Of a stretch of DNA of 49,497 nucleotides, positions 26,883-35,503 are shown piece after piece (position 1 is the stretch's first letter; every line of letters begins with the position of its first letter). The translations under genes and the position numbers were made by a program. The DNA is taken from contig VFLK01000013.1 in the NCBI GenBank assembly GCA_009885085.1, forward strand, positions 1 through 49,497, in the 5' to 3' direction. This stretch comes from Minisyncoccota bacterium. Lineage in GTDB: Bacteria > Patescibacteriota > Microgenomatia > UBA1400 > PJMF01. The notes beneath the pieces were generated by a model. The model saw only the letters and a program-made list of their open reading frames with translations. It had not been told where the DNA came from and did no database searches.

Positions 26883-28193
26883 TTAGAATTCCTTGATTGC
26901 CTTGGCAATTTCTTTGGAACCATTTAGAAAAAGTGGATCTATTGAGTGAGCGTTATTCATGGCTTTTTCAATCCAAGATTGTGATTTACCTTCAGTTGAA
27001 GAAAGTACTTCTAGCTGGGCAATAATATCGTCGATCATAACTTTTCTTGAAATATCTTTTTGTTCAAAAATTTCTCTAATTCTTTCTTCCCATTCTCCCC
27101 ATTCTGCTAAGGTTAAAAGAAATGATCCAGATGTGACTGCATCGTAGGCCATGTCTCCAGAAGGTTTAGTCAAAAATCCATCAGCCCAAGGGAAAGCATA
27201 TTTTATTAGTAACTCATTAGCATCAACGAGTTGGGGATGATAAATAATTCTTAGTTTTGCGGCTTTCTCACTAATTTTAGAAATTATTATTTTGTGTTTT
27301 TTGGCTAGTTCTTTGATAAGTTTTTCAATATCTTGATGTGTGCTCACATAAACAAGCAGCTTGTATTTATTATTTTTTCTAAGCTCTGGAAGGAGTTGTT
27401 CTAGAAGTGCTTCCATCTCATTTTTATTAGTTCCCAAACCCCCGGTGGTAAGACAAAGGTTGATTGATCCATTTCTCCATGGATGTTTTTTCTCTCTGGT
27501 AATAATGACTCTTGGGTCAATTGGAGGTCCAGTAACAATAATTCTATTTGGATCGGCTTCAATATCGTGCTTCGCTGCTTTTTCAAGGAATTCAATTTTA
27601 GTAGCTTCATTAAAAACGCAAAACTTGATATTTTTTTGGTCGGCGTACTTAACAAATTCATCTCTCACATGTGGATCGGTAATTACTTGAAGAATTTTTT
27701 TACCTTGTCCGGCTAGGATGTTGCCGGCCGCAATATGAAAAGATAAAATAGGATGATGGATATTCTCGGTTAAATGTAAAAGTGGGGGAGTAATGCTTTT
27801 TAGAATGGGCATTTTTCCTCTTCCAAAAGTATCGATTAAATCTTTAATTGTTTTGAGAATTGGGTGGCGAGCAATAGTTTTGCCAATTATTTCGGTAAGT
27901 TCGATTGAGTTCCAATTCTTATGAGAAACGTAATTGGTTGGGTCTACGATCCAAGCCTTTTTTGGATCAATTTTCTTACCCCAAATCTGAATTGCAACCC
28001 CAAGCGCCATCGAGTAGTGAGCTCTAGAAAAAACCACATCCTGAATAGTGTCGTCATCTGGGTATCCGTGACTTTTCTTTAAATCCTCTTTGTAACTTGC
28101 AGAAACAGTGATGATTGGAACTTTCGAAGTTTCAAGGAATTTTTTATCTTCTTTGAAAGTTTTGACTAAGTAGGGGTCAAATAGTTCTGGCAT
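26883..28193 (-). CDS. MurG-like glycosyltransferase family protein / conserved hypothetical
   Basis: LTTGGLGTNKNEMEALLEQLLPEL and FPWADGFLTKPSGDMAYDAVTSGSFLL resemble GT28-type C-terminal domains. Confidence 0.5.
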   Translation of the reverse strand: MPELFDPYLVKTFKEDKKFLETSKVPIITVSASYKEDLKKSHGYPDDDTIQDVVFSRAHYSMALGVAIQIWGKKIDPKKAWIVDPTNYVSHKNWNSIELTEIIGKTIARHPILKTIKDLIDTFGRGKMPILKSITPPLLHLTENIHHPILSFHIAAGNILAGQGKKILQVITDPHVRDEFVKYADQKNIKFCVFNEATKIEFLEKAAKHDIEADPNRIIVTGPPIDPRVIITREKKHPWRNGSINLCLTTGGLGTNKNEMEALLEQLLPELRKNNKYKLLVYVSTHQDIEKLIKELAKKHKIIISKISEKAAKLRIIYHPQLVDANELLIKYAFPWADGFLTKPSGDMAYDAVTSGSFLLTLAEWGEWEERIREIFEQKDISRKVMIDDIIAQLEVLSSTEGKSQSWIEKAMNNAHSIDPLFLNGSKEIAKAIKEF

Positions 28194-28289
28194 ATATATT
28201 AAAAGTATATATGAGATGAAGATGTTTTAGCCAGTAGTTAAAAATTCTTGAGTATATTTGATATAATAGCTAGATATAAGGATATATTT

Positions 28290-28598
28290 ATGGATATAAC
28301 ATTAAGCAACGTGCGTGTTGCTGAACTTGCTGAAAAATATGGTGTTAGACAATCAGTAACTTCAAAATTATTTTCTGGCGAAGATGAAAGAAAAACTGCA
28401 CTTGATGAAATTGAGATGTTTTTTCTTAATATTGTAAGATGGTATTTAGTAGAAGCTGAGGACATAAAAGATGCTTTAGAAATTATCAATCAATTTGGTG
28501 CTTACTCATTATGTGGAATTTTTGCGGACGAGTATTTATTAGAATATAGAAGAATAAATCCTGAAATCGATGGCGATTCCCTGGATCTGGAGGTTTAA
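28290..28598 (+). CDS. Small hypothetical protein
   Basis: MDITLSNVRVAELAEKYGVRQSVTSKLFSGEDERKTALDEIEMFF...; track start 28248, start uncertain. Confidence 0.5.
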   Translation: MDITLSNVRVAELAEKYGVRQSVTSKLFSGEDERKTALDEIEMFFLNIVRWYLVEAEDIKDALEIINQFGAYSLCGIFADEYLLEYRRINPEIDGDSLDLEV

Positions 28599-28696
28599 AG
28601 ATTGTTTGTGATTTTTTCAGTCATTTTTTTGCGCTCATTAAGGTTTATGAGGGATTTTTCCTGGTAGAAATGATAAAATGCATCTTACTTGGAGTT

Positions 28697-28767
28697 AGGG
28701 CCATAGTTTAACGGTAGAATAGAGGTCTCCAAAACCTTTGATGGGGGTTCGATTCCCTCTGGCCCTG
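28697..28767 (+). tRNA. tRNA-Trp(CCA)
   Basis: AGGGCCA/TGGCCCT acceptor; anticodon loop CTCCAAA; G discriminator; GGGGGTTCGATTCCCTC. Confidence 0.95.
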
Positions 28768-28778
28768 CAAAATAAAAG

Positions 28779-28807
28779 AGAACCCGAATGGGTTCTATTT
28801 TATTTTA
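28779..28807 (+). terminator. Intrinsic terminator downstream of tRNA-Trp
   Basis: AGAACCC-gaat-GGGTTCT followed by ATTTTATTTTAT. Confidence 0.75.
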
Positions 28808-28892
28808 TGGGGTCGATAGGAAATTTAACCCTTGCGAAGCATAGTTCTGACACCAAGTGCCGTAACGAAGTGAAGGCACCTGGGAAATGCAA

Positions 28893-28918
28893 GTACCCCA
28901 GGGCACCTTCTCTTGCTT
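28893..28918 (-). repeat. Dispersed repeat copy C (inverted relative to copy A)
   Basis: GTACCCCAGGGCACCTTCTCTTGCTT is the reverse complement of 26492-26517. Confidence 0.75.
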
Positions 28919-28956
28919 CGCAATTCACCTTGTGAGCCATCCAACAGGAAATATAA

Positions 28957-28992
28957 ATAGGTGGCGAATCGTAGATTCCTTCTGGCCCTGCA
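28957..28992 (+). repeat. R0: tRNA-Trp 3'-end duplication
   Basis: GATTCCTTCTGGCCCTGCA (28974-28992) matches 18/19 of tRNA-Trp 3' end 28751-28769 (GATTCCCTCTGGCCCTGCA). Confidence 0.7.
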
Positions 28993-29048
28993 TCGAAGAA
29001 TCGAACCTAAAGTTGCTCGAGTGAGCTCGCATGTGTTAAGATAATTGT

Positions 29049-29804
29049 ATGGAAAATCATCACCAACCACAAACACCTCTAGCACCAGAAGACACAGTCT
29101 CTCACTCCAATAAAAATCCATCATTGTCCATGCTTTTGAGTGGAGTGGCTCTGGTAACAGCAATTGTAGCTGGAGGAATTGGATACTATTTGGGTTCAAT
29201 GCAAAAAACTCAAACCGCATTGCCTGAGCAGGAAGTTCAAGTTTCAACTAAGCCTGAAACTAATCAGGTCGCTTGTACTATGGAGGCAAAAATTTGCCCT
29301 GATGGCAGTTCAGTCAGTAGGGGTGGTCCAAATTGTGAATTTGCGGCTTGTCCAAATGAAGAGATTCAATCATCTCCTCTTGAAAGTCAGAAAGTGAAAC
29401 AAGAATATAAGAGTACTCAGTTTACATATAGTTTTGAGCATCCAAAGAGTTGGGTGCCATCTCGGACATCTAACGATGATGGTGAACTCATCATTTTGTC
29501 CGATAATGAAAAAAATACGATGGAAATTAGTGCCGCAAAATTACCAACAGAGGGTTTAGAAAAATTTCTTCAAGATCGAGTTAAAGATTATGAAATCAGT
29601 TCTTTTTCCCAAAATCCTCAATATAAATCCGAAAGTGTTTATAAATTAGGTGGATTTCCAACTAAAGAGATCTCATATCGATCAATGGATGGCATTGGAT
29701 ATGTAGAGTTATTTACTCAAGTGAGAGACGAGTATTTTGTTCGTGTTACAACTCCAGTTGATGAGCTCCACCAGCAAGTCATATCATCATTTGAGCTAAA
29801 ATAG
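29049..29804 (+). CDS. Membrane-anchored hypothetical protein with short Cys-rich segment
   Basis: TM MLLSGVALVTAIVAGGIGYYLGS; VACTMEAKICPDGSSVSRGGPNCEFAACPN. Confidence 0.7.
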   Translation: MENHHQPQTPLAPEDTVSHSNKNPSLSMLLSGVALVTAIVAGGIGYYLGSMQKTQTALPEQEVQVSTKPETNQVACTMEAKICPDGSSVSRGGPNCEFAACPNEEIQSSPLESQKVKQEYKSTQFTYSFEHPKSWVPSRTSNDDGELIILSDNEKNTMEISAAKLPTEGLEKFLQDRVKDYEISSFSQNPQYKSESVYKLGGFPTKEISYRSMDGIGYVELFTQVRDEYFVRVTTPVDELHQQVISSFELK

Positions 29805-29835
29805 GTTCGAACATCCTTCACTAGTCCCTGCAAAA
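29801..29835 (+). repeat. R1: tRNA-3'-end-like repeat
   Basis: ATAGGTTCGAACATCCTTCACTAGTCCCTGCAAAA. Confidence 0.75.
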
Positions 29836-29920
29836 CATCAATTTTTGCCTATAAATCAATCTAAAATTGTTATATTATAGCTCAATCTATTCGTTTCTTT
29901 ATATCTGATAGAATTAAACA

Positions 29921-30493
29921 ATGAAACAAATAATCAGTTCTATTGCGGTAATTTTAACCTTCGCAGCATATGTTCCTTATTATAGAGATATTTTAAAAGG
30001 TAAAACCAAACCACACATTTACAGTTGGTCTTTATGGGGATTACTAACTGTTTTGCTTGTCATTCTACAGATTAGGGGTGGAGCTGGTCCAGCGATATGG
30101 GTGACAGCTTCAGCAGGTCTACTTTGTTTCGGTGTGGTTTTTTTAAGTCTTAAAAATGGCAATAAAAACATAACAACATCTGACACGATAACTGCAATTT
30201 TGTCATTAGTTGCTATTGGTTTTTGGCTTATTGCTGATCAGCCAGTGTTGTCAATAATTTTAGTAATTATTGCAGATGGCTTAGCATTTATTCCTACTGT
30301 TCGTAAATCTTGGTTAGATCCACATTCAGAAACATTATCACTGTATATTACAAATGCTTTGAGGTTTTTTTTGGCCTTAGCAGCTGTTGAGAGATATACT
30401 TTTCTTTCTACCTCATGGATAGTTTTTTGGGCAATTGGAAATGCAATGTTTTCTCTAATGCTCATTCAAAGACGAAGACAATTACAAAGCTAG
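29921..30493 (+). CDS. PQ-loop-like integral membrane protein
   Basis: IISSIAVILTFAAYVPYYRDILKGKTKPHIYSWSLWGLLTVLLVILQ. Confidence 0.6.
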   Translation: MKQIISSIAVILTFAAYVPYYRDILKGKTKPHIYSWSLWGLLTVLLVILQIRGGAGPAIWVTASAGLLCFGVVFLSLKNGNKNITTSDTITAILSLVAIGFWLIADQPVLSIILVIIADGLAFIPTVRKSWLDPHSETLSLYITNALRFFLALAAVERYTFLSTSWIVFWAIGNAMFSLMLIQRRRQLQS

Positions 30494-30573
30494 AATATTT
30501 TCAACCAAATTTTATTAATCAATAATCTATAAGTTTAGACACAGTCTTTTTGTTCTGGTATATAATTGTTCTC

Positions 30574-31044
30574 ATGAAATTAAAAATTCTCACAAAAAAA
30601 GATATCGATCTGATAATTGAGCTAGAGAAACATAGTGCTCCAGAAAAACCTCACTATGCTAGATATGACATAAAAGCTTTGAGCTATATTTTCGAAAATC
30701 CAAATAAATGTGGAGCCTTTGGGATGTTTGATGATAAAAAGTTAATTGGATGGGGAGCGTATAGATCTAATTGGAAAAAAAATAATAAGGAGAGTGAGAT
30801 TTGTGAGGTAAGTTCTATAGTTGTGGATAAAGATTATAGACGAAGTGGTCTTGGAAATACTATTTTGAATAAAATACTAGAAGTTTTAAAACTAAAAAAA
30901 CTTGATAAGGCTTTCTTAACAGTTTCACCACTTAATGTTGGGGCATTAATCTTATATTTGAAAAGAGGATTTCTAATTTACGACTTTAGAAAAGATATTT
31001 ATGGTCCTGGAGCAGACAGAATTTATCTTGAGATAAATCTTTAA
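30574..31044 (+). CDS. GNAT family acetyltransferase
   Basis: SSIVVDKDYRRSGLGNTILNKILEVLK...NVGALILYLKRGF; start set at MKLKILTKKDI. Confidence 0.85.
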   Translation: MKLKILTKKDIDLIIELEKHSAPEKPHYARYDIKALSYIFENPNKCGAFGMFDDKKLIGWGAYRSNWKKNNKESEICEVSSIVVDKDYRRSGLGNTILNKILEVLKLKKLDKAFLTVSPLNVGALILYLKRGFLIYDFRKDIYGPGADRIYLEINL

Positions 31045-31097
31045 TAAAATCAATCTTCCTATTATAAGCCCAAACCACCCTCCCAACTCGAGGAAAA

Positions 31098-31131
31098 ATA
31101 GGTTTGAACATCCTTCACTAGTCCCTGCAAA
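31098..31131 (+). repeat. R2: tRNA-3'-end-like repeat
   Basis: ATAGGTTTGAACATCCTTCACTAGTCCCTGCAAA. Confidence 0.75.
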
Positions 31132-31159
31132 TATCCTACACCTACGATATAATAACCTT

Positions 31160-31789
31160 GTGAAGAAAACTAAAAAAAAGATTTACCCTTGCTTGTTCAG
31201 CGCTTTTTTAATCTTTATAGGTGTAGTTGCGGCCTATCAATATTTTGTTCTTTTAAAGGATGGTCGTGAAACGTATGAGAGTGAAGCAAGGAGAGTCAAT
31301 ACAATGATTGCTAACAACCCCTCTTTTTTTAGTACTACTTTTGATGATATTTTCCCTTTTGCTTTGAATTGTCAGCAGAACAGAGATTAGTGTGTTGCTC
31401 AAACTCGACAAAAATTCGATGCAGTCGGGACTGCTGCTGAAGACTATCCTGTTGATCTTCAACCATCTAACAAGCATCCAATGTACTTTATTAAACTACT
31501 CCCTAATGGAACAATAGCTAAACTATTCTTTTCTGGCGACTTGATTTTAGAGCAGGTAAACACACGAGAAGAAATGAAAGTTATTACCTTACTTCAAGGT
31601 AAAAGAGATACATTATATGGTCCTTACTACGACCAGGAGATAATTGGAGTTGGTAAGACAGTAAACCACGCTTTTTTTGATCCCAAACCAGCATATTTGA
31701 AAGATTTATATGCTCAATTTGAGGCAATTATTCCCTATCATTCAAATTCAGAGATTATTGGCGGAATAGTTTATCTTCATGGAGAGTAA
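31160..31789 (+). pseudogene. Hypothetical membrane/secreted protein interrupted by one in-frame TAG
   Basis: ORFs 31160-31390 and 31481-31789 are in the same frame; the frame stays open after TAG at 31388-31390 (CVAQTRQKFDAVGTAAEDYPVDLQPSNKHPMYF...). Confidence 0.6.
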
Positions 31790-31823
31790 ATAGGTTCGAA
31801 CATCCTTTACTAGTCCCCGAAAA
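31790..31823 (+). repeat. R3: tRNA-3'-end-like repeat
   Basis: ATAGGTTCGAACATCCTTTACTAGTCCCCGAAAA. Confidence 0.7.
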
Positions 31824-31920
31824 GTATCAAGTTTTTGTTTATACCAAAATCAACATCAACTTTAGCTAATATTAGGAATTTTATTTCTTTTTGATTTAAT
31901 TTCTCTGCTAAAATAGCAGT

Positions 31921-32271
31921 ATGATCATCGATGACGAAAATCAACATAAGCGCAATCAGTCAACAACTTCAGAGATATTTGATACCATACAAAAGCTGAG
32001 AAATGAAATTAGGCCAGAATTAGAATATGTTGCGGGAGCATTAGCAACATACTTGTATTTAGTTGCATTGATTAATCCTGAATTATTACCCATTTATGCT
32101 CAGCCAGTATTTGAAATACTTGGTAAATTACCCTTAAGCAAGTTTTCTCTTATGGCTTCTACTACCATTGCATTTATGGGATCTGTTGATGGCGCAAGAA
32201 GAATTGTTTTAGAATCCCTTCCTTTTTACAAAGCATATTTACAAGTTTTTTTACTGAATAAAATAGAATAA
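31921..32271 (+). CDS. Hypothetical protein
   Basis: MIIDDENQHKRNQSTTSEIFDTIQKLRNEIRPELEYVAGALATYLYLVALINP. Confidence 0.55.
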   Translation: MIIDDENQHKRNQSTTSEIFDTIQKLRNEIRPELEYVAGALATYLYLVALINPELLPIYAQPVFEILGKLPLSKFSLMASTTIAFMGSVDGARRIVLESLPFYKAYLQVFLLNKIE

Positions 32272-32361
32272 GGTTTAATTATCTATAGATAATTTGACGA
32301 TAATTCTCCGGTTTTTTTGTTGATGCCAACTTCTTACTAACTATTGTGATAGTATTTATTT

Positions 32362-32880
32362 ATGGAACAATTTTTGGCAATTATTAGAGGTGCTGGAGCA
32401 AGTGGGAAGACCACAATTGCAAAAAAGTTTAGAAATTTTGATAAGAAAGTAGTTTGGTTAAAAGTTGACAATTATAAGGATTTTTTTACAGAAAATTCTT
32501 CATTAGTTGAGCAAAAATATGTGGATGAGTGTGCAGTAGCTACGCTCAAATATCTTTTAGACAGTGGTTTTTCTGTAGTAATGGAGAAAATATTTTTTGA
32601 TCCACAAATTATCCCTTTAGCAGTAGATGAAGCCAACAAAAGACACATCAAAGTTGAAGTTTTTCAAATAAGATGTGCCTTAGAGGTTTTGCAAGAAAGA
32701 GATAAAAATAGACTGGGTATTAAAGAAGGTTGTCGCAAGCCTTTGGGAGATGATGTTATAAAAAATATATACGATCAATTGGAAGCGACCTATTATCCAA
32801 AGGCAATAGAATTGAATACAGATAAGTTAAGCGTTGATGAATCTGTTCAGAAAATTAAAAATAGTTTAGGATTAAATTAG
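32362..32880 (+). CDS. P-loop kinase (zeta-toxin/AAA_33-like)
   Basis: Walker A IIRGAGASGKTTIAKKF near the N-terminus; small kinase fold length. Confidence 0.7.
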   Translation: MEQFLAIIRGAGASGKTTIAKKFRNFDKKVVWLKVDNYKDFFTENSSLVEQKYVDECAVATLKYLLDSGFSVVMEKIFFDPQIIPLAVDEANKRHIKVEVFQIRCALEVLQERDKNRLGIKEGCRKPLGDDVIKNIYDQLEATYYPKAIELNTDKLSVDESVQKIKNSLGLN

Positions 32881-32946
32881 TTAAAATAGGTTAAAATACT
32901 TTTTCCGTTTATATTTTATCAAAAAATGTGATGATATGATTAAATT

Positions 32947-33867
32947 ATGTATGAGAGAGCACCACAATTTTCGACTTCTCCCAAAGATGTTTTTTCAAAG
33001 TTAAAAGATTCTGAGCTCAAATCAAAAGAGCCAAGTATTGTTGATTTAAGCTGGCTTAAGGATGCAAATTCGCTAACAGACGAAGAAATTATAAAGGACG
33101 TATTTAGAAATAATGAGTTGGCGGCTGAGATTTTTTTTGAACGAAGGGCAATTTTGCAGATACAAGTTTTTCAAGATCCGGAGGATCAAAAAAATGTTTA
33201 TATTGTTACCTCAAGAGAGAAAAACCTTGTAACGGTTATAAAGACAGATAAGCAAAATCTTCATGCCCAAATAGAAATATCTGCCAAAGAATTATTTGTC
33301 TCTAGCCCCTCAATGGAAAAGGCCATAGTTGTATCATCGTTATTTCCGAGTAATAACAAATCTTTAAATTTTGCAATGCTCGCATATTTGCGTATTCCAG
33401 ATAAAAATGGTCAGAAAAAAAGTGCTTTTGGTTTTGATTTACTAACGAACACTTTGCATTTTGATCAAATAGCTGATCAAGATACTCTGACTTCTTTGTG
33501 TCATGAACTTGGTCATATTTGGGCAGAAGCTCTAGGTATTGATAAGCAAACTTTGGAAAAAATTCAAGCTCTAAAAAATGGCTATGATGTTAATACACAA
33601 GATTGGGAAGTGATGAGCAAAGGAGTTTCTGAAGTCCTATTTTCTGAAAGAATGGCGAATATTATTGGAAAAATCATTGCTGAAAAAATTCAGAAGAGCA
33701 ACGTTTTTTCAGATAATATTACGAATCTTTTTTCTAGAGCATGGAGAGACAAACAAGAAGCTAAATATGATGAGCATTATTTAATACCAGCTATTGCCAA
33801 ATTTCCTGAGCTGACAGGTAAAATAAAGTCCTATTTTGCAAGTCGTTCAAATAGAACGAGAAATTGA
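32947..33867 (+). CDS. Hypothetical zincin-like protein (HExxH)
   Basis: LTSLCHELGHIWAEALGID. Confidence 0.6.
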   Translation: MYERAPQFSTSPKDVFSKLKDSELKSKEPSIVDLSWLKDANSLTDEEIIKDVFRNNELAAEIFFERRAILQIQVFQDPEDQKNVYIVTSREKNLVTVIKTDKQNLHAQIEISAKELFVSSPSMEKAIVVSSLFPSNNKSLNFAMLAYLRIPDKNGQKKSAFGFDLLTNTLHFDQIADQDTLTSLCHELGHIWAEALGIDKQTLEKIQALKNGYDVNTQDWEVMSKGVSEVLFSERMANIIGKIIAEKIQKSNVFSDNITNLFSRAWRDKQEAKYDEHYLIPAIAKFPELTGKIKSYFASRSNRTRN

Positions 33868-33910
33868 TTTTATTGTCAGAGGATTAAATGATCTTAAAAC
33901 TCTGGGATAA

Positions 33911-33945
33911 ACAGGTCAAAGCGTCCTTCACTAGGTTCAGTAAAA
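33911..33945 (+). repeat. R4: most degenerate copy of the R-family repeat
   Basis: ACAGGTCAAAGCGTCCTTCACTAGGTTCAGTAAAA shares AGGT, TCCTTCACTAG with R1/R2. Confidence 0.45.
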
Positions 33946-34005
33946 GCAAAAAAGTAGTATTAAATCATTGACAAAATAATGATATAGTAATAAAATATTG
34001 CTATT

Positions 34006-34263
34006 ATGACTAAAGTTCAACTTTCTCTTACCACACAAGAAGCTAGTCTTTTAGAAAATTATGGTTCTCAATTTGGCTATAATTTACCAAAAACAATTCG
34101 TTTCTTCATAAGTAAAGCATCAGAAGAAATCTTAAAAAATAAGATTCCTACTTTTTCTATGAGCGAGGAAACAGAAAAGAATGGTTTAGAAGCTTTAGAA
34201 GAACATCGTTTGGGTGAGACAGCAAAGGTTGATGATGTAGCAGACTTCTTTAGTTCTCTATGA
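34006..34263 (+). CDS. Antitoxin of type II TA module
   Basis: MTKVQLSLTTQEASLLENYGSQFGYNLPKTIRFFISKASEEIL; overlaps the next gene at ATGA. Confidence 0.7.
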   Translation: MTKVQLSLTTQEASLLENYGSQFGYNLPKTIRFFISKASEEILKNKIPTFSMSEETEKNGLEALEEHRLGETAKVDDVADFFSSL

Positions 34264-34520
34264 AGATTTATTTTTCCAAAAACTTCGCTAAGAAATCAAG
34301 CAAATTAATTAGCAAAAATCCTCAAATAAAACAAAAGCTGATTAAGCAAATTGCTTTGTTTAAGACAAATCAGCAACATCCTTCATTAAAACTTCATAAA
34401 CTTAAGGGTCAGAGATCAAGTCAGTTTGCTATTTGGATTGAAGGTGATCTGAGAGCGCTATGTATTCAAGACAATGACGAATATGTTTTCTTTGATTTAG
34501 TTAAGCATGATGAATATTAA
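34260..34520 (+). CDS. RelE/ParE-superfamily toxin
   Basis: MKIYFSKNFAKKSSKLISKNPQIKQKLIKQIALFK...HKLKGQRSSQFAIWIEGDLRALCIQDNDEYVFFDLVKHDEY. Confidence 0.78.
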   Translation: MKIYFSKNFAKKSSKLISKNPQIKQKLIKQIALFKTNQQHPSLKLHKLKGQRSSQFAIWIEGDLRALCIQDNDEYVFFDLVKHDEY

Positions 34521-34583
34521 GTATTGAAACGAATAGGTTTCAGTATCGTCAGCTTGTTCCATTTTTTCTGTTAGAATTATCAT

Positions 34584-35162
34584 ATGAATAAACATGTTAA
34601 AGTTGCCGATTTAGTAAAAGAAGCTTACGAAAATTCTCAAGAATGGTTTGGACAATGGATGTGGAAGAATCATGTTCCAGTTGTTGCAAAAGAATCTGAA
34701 GAGTTGGCCGAGCGGTTTGGAGCAAATGCTGACTTAGCTGTAGCCGGAGCGTGGCTTCATGACTTTGGCGATGCGTTTGTTCATCGTAATTCAAAAGAAC
34801 ACAATGAAATTTCAAAAGTAAAATCAAAAGAGGTTTTGGAGAAAGCTGGATATAGTTTGGAAGAGATTGAAGAAGTTTTGAAAGTCGTAATTGCTCCGCA
34901 TTCCTGTAGAGATGGTTTTTTGCCAACTACTTTGGAAGGAAAAGTTCTGTCTACTGCAGATGCGCTAGCTCATATAACTACAGATTTTTTCGTTCATTTT
35001 ACTTGGATGCATCTTCCTGAAAACAAATCTTTAGCAGAATATAGGGAATGGGTAGCAAAAAAAATCGAACATGATTTTCAAATCAAGATTTTTTTTGAAG
35101 AAGTAAGAGCAGAGGTTAAAAATAGAGTAGAGGTTCTGAAAGAAGTATTTGTTGTCAAATAA
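34584..35162 (+). CDS. HD-domain protein
   Basis: VAGAWLHDFGDAFVHR...VVIAPHSCRDG. Confidence 0.75.
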   Translation: MNKHVKVADLVKEAYENSQEWFGQWMWKNHVPVVAKESEELAERFGANADLAVAGAWLHDFGDAFVHRNSKEHNEISKVKSKEVLEKAGYSLEEIEEVLKVVIAPHSCRDGFLPTTLEGKVLSTADALAHITTDFFVHFTWMHLPENKSLAEYREWVAKKIEHDFQIKIFFEEVRAEVKNRVEVLKEVFVVK

Positions 35163-35187
35163 GTATAAATATTAATATTATAAAAAT

Positions 35188-35490
35188 ATGAATAATTTTA
35201 AAGTTTTCTTGCTAGTAATTTTTTCGATTGTTGTTACTGGTTGCACTCAAAAAGATGTTGATTCTAGTTTTAAAATAACAGACGGAGCCAGTTTAGAAGA
35301 AAAAAGTGGAGAATTCAGTTTGACAGGAAAAATTAGCAAGCCTGGCGATCAATATTTAATTACTCAGGCCTCTGGAGAAGTTCAAGAGCTTGAAAGCTAT
35401 ACGGTCAAGCTTGAAAACTATGTTGGGAAAACAGCTACCGTCGTCGGAGAGTTCAGCGGAAATACGCTGTTTATTACGGAAATAAAGTAA
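35188..35490 (+). CDS. Small lipoprotein
   Basis: MNNFKVFLLVIFSIVVTGCTQKD lipobox. Confidence 0.7.
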   Translation: MNNFKVFLLVIFSIVVTGCTQKDVDSSFKITDGASLEEKSGEFSLTGKISKPGDQYLITQASGEVQELESYTVKLENYVGKTATVVGEFSGNTLFITEIK

Positions 35491-35503
35491 TATCTATAAA
35501 AGT

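Noticed and set aside
28825-29247. Reverse-strand 140-aa ORF
   Set aside because: Overlaps repeat copy C, R0 and the start of the well-supported plus-strand gene at 29049; composition is not protein-like.
31388-31390. Genome-wide UAG recoding
   Set aside because: Several intact core genes terminate at TAG, so one in-frame TAG is better explained by pseudogenisation, local readthrough or error.
34521-34546. Another R-family repeat at ATAGGTTTCAGTATCG
   Set aside because: Only ATAGGTTT is shared; the segment is better described as a local hairpin TATTGAAAC/GTTTCAGTA.
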